A stretch of DNA of 13,119 bases from a bacterium (GTDB lineage Bacteria > Bacillota > Bacilli > Lactobacillales > Streptococcaceae), in contig CAJNCI010000021.1 of the NCBI GenBank assembly GCA_905221215.1, positions 1 to 13,119 of the forward strand, in the 5' to 3' direction. Below the pieces are notes generated by a model. That model ran no database searches. It was given only the letters and a program-made list of their open reading frames with translations, and was not told the DNA's origin. Every line of letters starts with the position of its first letter. Position 1 is the first letter of the stretch. Made by a program: the position numbers and the translations under genes. Positions 8,671-13,119 of this stretch are shown one piece after another.

Positions 8671-8687
8671 TGCTATAATGAAAGGAG
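8671..8687 (+). promoter_or_regulatory. Extended -10 box overlapping closely with the Shine-Dalgarno of the nuclease gene
   Basis: TGC plus TATAAT (8671-8679) forms an extended -10 box, with AAGGAG at 8682-8687 only two bases further on. No good -35 lies 16-18 bp upstream. A start site 6-8 nt past the -10 box would fall in or just after the ribosome site, so a transcript from here would have an almost absent leader. Either this box is used inefficiently or the gene is read from further upstream. Confidence 0.45.
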
Positions 8688-8694
8688 AGAAAAT

Positions 8695-9606
8695 ATGACT
8701 GTACGTCATCCGGGCATCAGCCCAACCAACGATTTGGTTGCTAAGAAGATTTTTAGTAATCCAGAAATCACTTGTCAATTTATCCGCGATATGCTTGACT
8801 TACCAGCAAAAAATGTGACCATTTTGGAGGGGAGCAATATTCATGTACTACCTTCCCTACCGTACTCGGCGCAGGATTTCTATACTAGCATAGATGTCTT
8901 GGCGGAGCTAGATAATGGAACTCAAGTTATTATCGAGATTCAGGTACATCATCAGAATTTTTTCATCAATCGTTTGTGGGCTTACCTGTGCAGTCAGGTC
9001 AATCAAAATCTAGAAAAAATTCGCCAACGTGAAGGTGATACTCATCAGAGCTACAAACACATCGCACCAGTATACGCTATCGCTATCGTGGATAGCAACT
9101 ACTTCTCGGACGACTTGGCTTTTCATAGCTTTAGCATGCGAGAGGACACGACAGGTGAGGTCTTAACCATCACAAACAACGGTCAGGAAAACCATCTGGT
9201 CAAAATGGCTTTCTTGGAATTAAAAAAATACAGAGAAACCAGCAAAGACGAGGTTCGTAAGCCGTGGTTGGAGTTTTTCGGGAACAAACCCTTTACTCAA
9301 GAGCCCGAGCGAGCCATCAGCCAAGCAGACCAACTGCTGGACTATAAAAGCTGGTCCGAGGAGGACAGGAAAATGTTTAGTCAACTACGTATGCGTGAAG
9401 AACAAGCCTTGTTAGCACAGGACTATGCCTTGGAACAAGCTGAGGAAAGAGGAATCGAAAAAGGCTTAGAACAGGGGCTAGAACGGGGTCGAGCTGAAGG
9501 TGGTTTCGCGATGTTAACAAATCTAGTACGTCAAGGTCTGCTGCCATCTGAGGTTGCCAGTCAGCAGTTGGGTATGACAGTATCTGAGTTTGAGGCCTTG
9601 TTGTAA
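8695..9606 (+). CDS. Rpn family recombination-promoting nuclease / PDDEXK_2 putative transposase
   Basis: A 303-aa cytoplasmic protein of the PD-(D/E)XK nuclease family (PDDEXK_2). Relatives include E. coli RpnA, a DNA endonuclease that promotes RecA-independent recombination. Start: ATG at 8695 follows AAGGAG with 7-nt spacing. An ATG at 8668 gives nine more residues, but they would be encoded across the -10 box, so I reject it. The N-terminus has the family look (RHPGISPTNDLVAKKIF). The nuclease core shows D67 in the SIDVLAEL strand and E81-x-Q83 in VIIEIQV, the E-x-Q variant typical of this family. The C-terminus carries the usual Glu/Gly-rich charged helix (~245-269, ERGIEKGLEQGLERG), then a short helical tail. 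It looks intact at normal family length. No ORF partner or inverted repeats flank it, so autonomous transposition is unproven. A broken second copy follows directly downstream, suggesting past duplication or recombination of this family at the site. Confidence 0.85.
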   Translation: MTVRHPGISPTNDLVAKKIFSNPEITCQFIRDMLDLPAKNVTILEGSNIHVLPSLPYSAQDFYTSIDVLAELDNGTQVIIEIQVHHQNFFINRLWAYLCSQVNQNLEKIRQREGDTHQSYKHIAPVYAIAIVDSNYFSDDLAFHSFSMREDTTGEVLTITNNGQENHLVKMAFLELKKYRETSKDEVRKPWLEFFGNKPFTQEPERAISQADQLLDYKSWSEEDRKMFSQLRMREEQALLAQDYALEQAEERGIEKGLEQGLERGRAEGGFAMLTNLVRQGLLPSEVASQQLGMTVSEFEALL

Positions 9607-9607
9607 G

Positions 9608-9673
9608 ACCAGCACTAACGGTCAGGAAAACCATCTATTCAAGATGGCCTTCTTAGAGCTAAAAAATATATAA
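9608..9673 (+). pseudogene. Fragment of a second Rpn/PDDEXK_2 gene
   Basis: Starting two bases after the nuclease stop codon, one frame reads TSTNGQENHLFKMAFLELKN before a stop. It is clearly related to the intact gene's own internal NNGQENHLVKMAFLELKK (nucleotides ~9168-9235). DNA identity is also high, for example GGTCAGGAAAACCATCT occurs in both. Only about 65 bp are preserved and there is no start. The joined arrangement suggests two copies once lay here and most of one was deleted. Confidence 0.75.
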
Positions 9674-9730
9674 AGTCAAACAGCAAACTAAACATCTTGC
9701 CACAAGACTGGGAAAAATCTTTAAAATTAA

Positions 9731-9776
9731 AAACCGCATATAATCAGGTATTGAAGAACCTTGATAATATGCGGTT
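9731..9776. terminator. Large intergenic hairpin, probable bidirectional terminator or short palindromic repeat
   Basis: The arms 9731-9749 and 9758-9776 pair over about 18 bp with one mismatch and one bulged A, around an 8-nt loop. On the minus strand the stem is followed by TTTTT then an AT-rich run; on the plus strand only by TTTATT. It lies ~125 nt past the nuclease stop and upstream of pgm, so it could insulate pgm from readthrough. One arm resembles 113-131 near the other window end (16 of 19), which suggests a dispersed palindromic element. The rest of 9674-9897 contains no gene I can support. Confidence 0.6.
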
Positions 9777-9897
9777 TATTGTGGAAAGATTTACTTCATT
9801 TTCTCCTGAAATTGAGTTTTTCCCCACATCAACCTCATACACACAGCAAAGTTAAGCTGACCTGGTTTGTCGAAAAGATTTTAGAGGAGTATAAGCA

Positions 9898-9926
9898 TTT
9901 ACTAAAACTAAAAAAAATGATATAAT
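9898..9926 (+). promoter_or_regulatory. Promoter of the phosphoglucomutase gene
   Basis: An extended -10 (TGA then TATAAT, box at 9921-9926) has a partial -35 TTTACT at 9898-9903 (4 of 6 consensus) with 17-bp spacing. The start site would be near 9933, giving a leader of about 33 nt that contains AAGGAG at 9953-9958, 7 nt before the ATG. No regulatory operator is evident, as expected for a constitutive housekeeping gene. Confidence 0.75.
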
Positions 9927-9965
9927 GAAACTGATTAAATGTTTTAAAAACAAAGGAGAATTTTA

Positions 9966-11684
9966 ATGTCTTACCAAGAAAATTACCAGAAATGGGTTGA
10001 TTTTGCGGAGCTTCCTGACTACCTTCGTCAAGATTTGGAAAATATGGACGAAAAAACAAAGGAAGATGCCTTCTATACAAATCTTGAATTTGGTACTGCA
10101 GGTATGCGTGGCTTGATTGGTGCTGGTACAAACCGCATCAACATCTACGTTGTTCGTCAAGCTACTGAAGGTTTGGCTCGTTTGATTGAGTCAAAAGGTG
10201 GAAACGAAAAAGAACGTGGTGTCGCAATCGCCTACGATAGCCGTCACTTCTCACCAGAGTTTGCCTTTGAATCTGCAGCAGTTCTTGCTAAACATGGTAT
10301 CAAATCTTATGTATTTGAAAGCCTTCGTCCAACTCCAGAACTCTCATTTGCAGTTCGTCACCTCAACTGTTTCGCGGGTATCATGGTCACAGCCAGCCAC
10401 AACCCTGCTCCATTTAACGGTTACAAGGTTTACGGTGAAGACGGTGGACAAATGCCTCCACACGATGCGGACGCTTTGACTACTTATATCCGTGCAATCG
10501 AAAACCCATTTGCAGTTGAAGTTGCTGATGTGGAAGCTGAAAAAGTTTCTGGCTTGATTGAAGTTATCGGCGAAGCTGTTGACGCAGAATACCTTAAAGA
10601 GGTTAAGGACGTAAACATCAACCCAGCCTTGATTGAAGAATTCGGTAAAGACATGAAAATTGTCTACACACCACTTCATGGTACTGGTGAAATGTTGGCT
10701 CGTCGTGCTCTTGCCCAAGCAGGATTTGACTCTGTTCAAGTCGTTGAAGCGCAAGCAACTGCTGACCCAGACTTCTCAACTGTAAAATCTCCAAACCCAG
10801 AAAACCAAGCAGCCTTTGCACTTGCTGAAGAACTTGGTCGCCAAGTTGGTGCAGATGTTCTTGTCGCAACTGATCCTGACGCTGACCGTGTTGGTGTTGA
10901 AGTTCTTCAAAAAGATGGTAGCTACCTCAACCTTTCAGGTAACCAAATCGGTGCTATCATGGCTAAATACATCTTGGAAGCCCACAAAAACGCTGGAACT
11001 CTTCCTGAAAATGCAGCCCTATGTAAATCTATCGTATCAACTGACTTGGTAACGAAGATTGCTGAAAGCTACGGCGCAACTATGTTCAACGTCTTGACTG
11101 GTTTCAAATTCATCGCTGAAAAAATTCAAGAATTCGAAGAAAAACACAACCACACTTACATGATGGGGTTTGAAGAAAGCTTCGGTTACTTGATTAAACC
11201 ATTCGTACGTGATAAAGATGCTATCCAAGCTGTTCTTGTCGTTGCTGAACTTGCTGCCTACTACCGTTCACGTGGTTTGACCCTTGCTGACGGTATCGAA
11301 GAAATCTACAAAGAGTATGGCTACTACGCAGAAAAGACTATCTCTGTAACTCTTTCTGGTGTCGATGGTGCTGAACAAATCAAAGCAATTATGGCTAAAT
11401 TCCGCAACAATGCTCCAAAAGAATGGAACACAACAGCTATCACTGTCGTAGAAGACTTCAAGGCTCAAACTGCTACTGCTGCTGACGGAACTGTTACAAA
11501 CTTGACAACTCCTCCAAGTGATGTATTGAAATATACACTTGCTGACGGTTCATGGATTGCCGTTCGCCCTTCAGGTACAGAACCAAAAATCAAGTTCTAC
11601 ATTGCAGTTGTAGGGGAAACCAACGAAGAATCACAAGCTAAAATCGCTAACATCGAAGCAGAAATCAATGCTTTTGTAAAATAA
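9966..11684 (+). CDS. pgm: Phosphoglucomutase (alpha-D-phosphohexomutase family)
   Basis: A 572-aa cytoplasmic enzyme that interconverts glucose 1-phosphate and glucose 6-phosphate. It feeds glucose 1-phosphate to UDP-glucose synthesis and so to capsule, teichoic acid and glycolipid precursors. All four active-site landmarks are visible in order: phosphoserine loop TASHNP with S144; Mg2+-binding DPDAD with D303, D305 and D307; sugar-binding GFEES at 401-405; and phosphate-binding RPSGTEPK at 534-541. The length equals that of the streptococcal enzymes I recall. It starts at ATG 9966 behind a good ribosome site and its own promoter, and it ends just before a strong terminator, so it is probably monocistronic. 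Annotators sometimes label this family phosphomannomutase. Which substrate is preferred cannot be read from the sequence alone, but its order beside bta matches the pneumococcal pgm locus. Confidence 0.95.
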   Translation: MSYQENYQKWVDFAELPDYLRQDLENMDEKTKEDAFYTNLEFGTAGMRGLIGAGTNRINIYVVRQATEGLARLIESKGGNEKERGVAIAYDSRHFSPEFAFESAAVLAKHGIKSYVFESLRPTPELSFAVRHLNCFAGIMVTASHNPAPFNGYKVYGEDGGQMPPHDADALTTYIRAIENPFAVEVADVEAEKVSGLIEVIGEAVDAEYLKEVKDVNINPALIEEFGKDMKIVYTPLHGTGEMLARRALAQAGFDSVQVVEAQATADPDFSTVKSPNPENQAAFALAEELGRQVGADVLVATDPDADRVGVEVLQKDGSYLNLSGNQIGAIMAKYILEAHKNAGTLPENAALCKSIVSTDLVTKIAESYGATMFNVLTGFKFIAEKIQEFEEKHNHTYMMGFEESFGYLIKPFVRDKDAIQAVLVVAELAAYYRSRGLTLADGIEEIYKEYGYYAEKTISVTLSGVDGAEQIKAIMAKFRNNAPKEWNTTAITVVEDFKAQTATAADGTVTNLTTPPSDVLKYTLADGSWIAVRPSGTEPKIKFYIAVVGETNEESQAKIANIEAEINAFVK

Positions 11685-11692
11685 AATTCTAT

Positions 11693-11725
11693 AAAAGATG
11701 AGACAAACCAATCTCATCTTTTTTT
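11693..11725 (+). terminator. Rho-independent terminator of pgm
   Basis: An 11-bp perfect stem (AAAAGATGAGA at 11693-11703 with TCTCATCTTTT at 11712-11722, loop of 8) runs into a T tract ending at 11725. It begins 8 nt after the pgm stop codon. It probably separates pgm from the following thioredoxin gene. Confidence 0.92.
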
Positions 11726-11795
11726 CGTATCAAATCTAAGCAATTTTAGAAACTTTATGGCATACTAGACATATCAATGAAAGCGAGGTAATCTC

Positions 11796-12143
11796 ATGGA
11801 ACAATTTTTAGATAATATCAAAGACCTTGAAGTCACTACAGTTGCGCGTGCGCAAGAAGCTCTTGATAAAAAAGAAACTGCAACCTTCTTTATCGGTCGT
11901 AAAACTTGCCCTTACTGCCGTAAATTTGCAGGTACATTGGCAGGTGTCGTAGCTGAAACCAAAGCTCACATCTACTTCATCAATAGTGAAGAACCAAGCC
12001 AACTCAATGAGTTGCAAGCATTCCGCTCACACTACGGAATCCCAACTGTACCAGGCTTTGTTCACATTGCAGATGGACAAATCAATGTCCGTTGCGACTC
12101 TTCAATGTCAGCACAAGAAATCAAAGAATTTGCAGGATTGTAA
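11796..12143 (+). CDS. bta: Thioredoxin-fold protein, bacteriocin transport accessory (Bta/PedC) type
   Basis: A 115-aa protein with a single thioredoxin fold. The redox motif CPYC (C38 to C41) follows a beta strand ending FFIGRKT, and the cis-proline loop is at TVP (P86), so both essentials of a thiol-disulfide oxidoreductase are present. CPYC is the glutaredoxin-like form rather than the CGPC of classical thioredoxin. No signal peptide or membrane segment is visible, so it should be cytoplasmic. It matches the short proteins annotated as bacteriocin transport accessory protein that lie next to pgm in pneumococcus. The name comes from homologues in lactic-acid bacteriocin operons, but no bacteriocin gene or exporter is in this window, so a general redox role is as likely. 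The start ATG at 11796 has GAGG at 11785-11788 with 7-nt spacing. I found no convincing promoter in the ~70 bp before it. Confidence 0.85.
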   Translation: MEQFLDNIKDLEVTTVARAQEALDKKETATFFIGRKTCPYCRKFAGTLAGVVAETKAHIYFINSEEPSQLNELQAFRSHYGIPTVPGFVHIADGQINVRCDSSMSAQEIKEFAGL

Positions 12144-12170
12144 AAAGCCACTCATTGAGTGGTTTTTAAA
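12142..12170. terminator. Bidirectional terminator between bta and the convergent channel gene
   Basis: CCACTC (12148-12153) pairs with GAGTGG (12157-12162) around a 3-nt loop. It is flanked by AAAAA on the left and TTTTT on the right, so it can act on both strands. The left A run overlaps the bta stop codon. The channel gene stop (12180-12182) lies 10 nt to the right. One compact hairpin therefore serves both genes. Confidence 0.85.
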
Positions 12171-12179
12171 TGGTCAAAA

Positions 12180-12953
12180 TTACCTTTTTTCAAGCAAATC
12201 TTGTATCATTCGATGCAGTTCTTCTATCTTCTCGGATTGTTTCTCTAGTAATATTCTCTGACTAGACAATTCATCTTGGAGTTTATCAAGTTTTATCTGT
12301 TCATCTGGATTATCTTTTACAAAAAAGTTCGTCAAGGCACTCGTTAACATTCCTATTGTTCCAATACCGACAAGCATTAATAAGACAGCTAACCATTTAC
12401 CAAAGATCGAAGTCGGAACAATATCCCCATAACCAACTGTCGTTACAGTAACAAGAGCCCACCAAAGACTTTCTGAAAAAGATTTTTCTTCAACAACGGA
12501 TAAAATCGAACTTCCTACCAGCACAATAAAGGAATTGAGATAGAAAATATAAAGTAAGCCATTTGTTCGTAAAAGTTTTCCAATCTTCTTTTCCAGCTTA
12601 CCAGTCAATCCAACGATTCTTAAAAGACGAGTCAGTTTCAATAATTTTGTCAGCTTTGCTAGGCGAAAGATGCGTCCTAATCGAAACACTGTAAAAATAG
12701 CATTTAAAGGAAGGATAGCTAGCAGATCAAAGATATTTTCAATTATGAATCGCCATTTCCCTTTACTTAAAAAGAACCGCCAGCCATAATCCACCACGAA
12801 AACACCCCAAAGTAGTAAATCAATAATATTGTATGGAGGATTATCCAAATCAATCATCTCAGCAAATCCAAGAAAGACTAGAGCAACAGATATCAACGCA
12901 AGTATGATAATCGTTGTATCATAGTAATCCTTAAATAACCATTTTCTTTTCAC
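12180..12953 (-). CDS. Voltage-gated-type potassium channel (6-TM ion transport family)
   Basis: A 257-aa integral membrane protein, predicted to form a homotetrameric K+ channel. Segments: S1 ~14-33, S2 ~42-63, S3 ~69-86, S4 ~88-116, S5 ~132-153, pore helix and filter ~161-177, S6 ~184-211. The filter TVGYGD (172-177) is the canonical K+ signature. S4 carries R91, R94, R97, K100, K103, K106, R109 and R112, a positive residue at every third position, as in true voltage sensors. The C-terminus (~217-257) is a charged heptad-like helix, probably a tetramerisation coiled coil; no RCK/TrkA nucleotide-binding domain is attached. The start is GTG at 12953, with GGAG (plus 12961-12964) 7 nt upstream. 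The gene is convergent with bta and shares its terminator. Voltage gating itself is inferred from the S4 pattern. Confidence 0.9.
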   Translation of the reverse strand: MKRKWLFKDYYDTTIIILALISVALVFLGFAEMIDLDNPPYNIIDLLLWGVFVVDYGWRFFLSKGKWRFIIENIFDLLAILPLNAIFTVFRLGRIFRLAKLTKLLKLTRLLRIVGLTGKLEKKIGKLLRTNGLLYIFYLNSFIVLVGSSILSVVEEKSFSESLWWALVTVTTVGYGDIVPTSIFGKWLAVLLMLVGIGTIGMLTSALTNFFVKDNPDEQIKLDKLQDELSSQRILLEKQSEKIEELHRMIQDLLEKR

Positions 12954-12980
12954 ACTACTTCTCCTATGTCATTTGTAAAC

Positions 12981-13009
12981 ATTATACCACACCAAATATC
13001 TACTAATTG
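12981..13009 (-). promoter_or_regulatory. Extended -10 promoter of the channel gene, -35 region at an IS boundary
   Basis: On the minus strand TGG precedes a perfect TATAAT (plus 12981-12986), an extended -10 element 27 nt upstream of the GTG start codon. The hexamer 17 bp upstream (plus 13004-13009) reads CAATTA, a poor -35. Its outer base is the first base of the putative insertion sequence at 13009. The promoter may rely on the extended -10 alone. Confidence 0.65.
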
Positions 13010-13058
13010 GCTCTATAATATTTGTAGTGGGTAAATCCCCTATAGATATTATGGAGCC
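13009..13058. repeat. 50-bp near-perfect hairpin at the IS end
   Basis: The arms 13009-13027 and 13040-13058 are 19 nt each. They match at 16 positions, and all three remaining positions become G-U pairs in plus-strand RNA. The inner sequence adds a GGG/CCC stem (13029-13031 with 13037-13039) around TAAAT. As RNA this would be a stem of about 22 bp with one bulged T. Such terminal hairpins can shield a transposase start from transcription entering from outside; that role here is inference. Confidence 0.8.
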
Positions 13059-13119
13059 TATTTTTGTGTAGAAAAAAAGTCCCATATGACCTATAATGAA
13101 AAGCGACAAAACAACTCAT
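13009..13119 (+). mobile_element. Left end of an insertion sequence, tentatively ISL3 family (cut by window edge)
   Basis: The segment opens with GGCTC, the kind of terminus I associate with streptococcal ISL3-family elements such as IS1167, and continues into DNA with a TATAAT box (13092-13097) pointing right, as expected ahead of a transposase gene. The first 50 bp form a large palindrome. No transposase codons and no opposite inverted repeat are inside the window, so family, completeness and target duplication cannot be confirmed here. Confidence 0.5.

Noticed and set aside
8668..8694. ATG at 8668 as start of the nuclease gene
   Set aside because: Its codons run through the TATAAT box and the ribosome binding site, and the added residues do not look like the family N-terminus.
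9377..9634. 85-codon minus-strand frame across the end of the nuclease gene
   Set aside because: It is antisense to a clear coding region, with no ribosome site seen.
9780..9830. DnaA-box-like sequence and a weak stem around TGTGG and CCACA
   Set aside because: Only one box-like site with two mismatches to consensus, and the stem has a two-base bulge; no origin features accompany it.
9838..9895. Possible BOX or similar pneumococcal repeat upstream of pgm
   Set aside because: The wording looks vaguely familiar from streptococcal intergenic repeats, but no boxA or boxC sequence can be matched, so I do not call it.
10186..11468. Overlapping frames of 63-136 codons inside pgm on both strands
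   Set aside because: The pgm frame contains every family motif in order; the others are shadows.
13086..13119. Short open frame starting ATGACCTATAATG at the window edge
   Set aside because: It overlaps the TATAAT box, has no ribosome site and is cut by the edge; it more likely belongs to the IS promoter region.

Overview
The window looks like chromosomal DNA of a mitis-group Streptococcus (S. mitis, S. oralis or S. pneumoniae type). Four things suggest this: AT-rich intergenic DNA, a YSIRK/LPxTG surface protein, a phosphoglucomutase gene followed by a Bta-type thioredoxin gene (the order I recall next to pgm in pneumococcus), and scattered insertion-sequence debris. No rRNA, tRNA or CRISPR array is visible.

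Layout. At 1-207 there is a terminator for the minus strand, plus a pair of ~39-bp direct repeats enclosing what looks like a relic end of an IS3-type element. From 208 to 8256 (minus) lies one gene for a giant cell-wall-anchored, mucin-binding-type adhesin of 2682 aa. It contains an in-frame tandem duplication of 1068 bp whose two copies differ at only two synonymous sites. Its consensus promoter is at 8325-8353. The gene-free stretch up to 8695 holds a GC-rich (~51%), palindrome-rich block at 8401-8555 between flanks of about 20-23% GC. At 8695-9606 (plus) is an Rpn/PDDEXK_2-type nuclease gene, followed at once by a broken piece of a second copy of the same family and a large hairpin.

From 9966 onwards the region is housekeeping: pgm (plus, own extended -10 promoter, strong terminator), a 115-aa thioredoxin-fold protein of the Bta type (plus), and a convergent 257-aa six-transmembrane voltage-gated-type potassium channel gene (minus) that shares a bidirectional terminator with bta. 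At 13009 the left end of an insertion sequence, tentatively ISL3 family, begins with a 50-bp near-perfect hairpin and runs off the window. It lies so close to the channel gene that it overlaps where that gene's -35 box should be.

The genes do not form one pathway. The adhesin, nuclease and IS debris form an accessory, recombination-prone segment beside a conserved pgm-bta core. The points most worth following are the young intragenic duplication in the adhesin, the structured GC-rich block with competing helices, the regular eight-charge S4 helix of the channel, and the IS end at the channel promoter.
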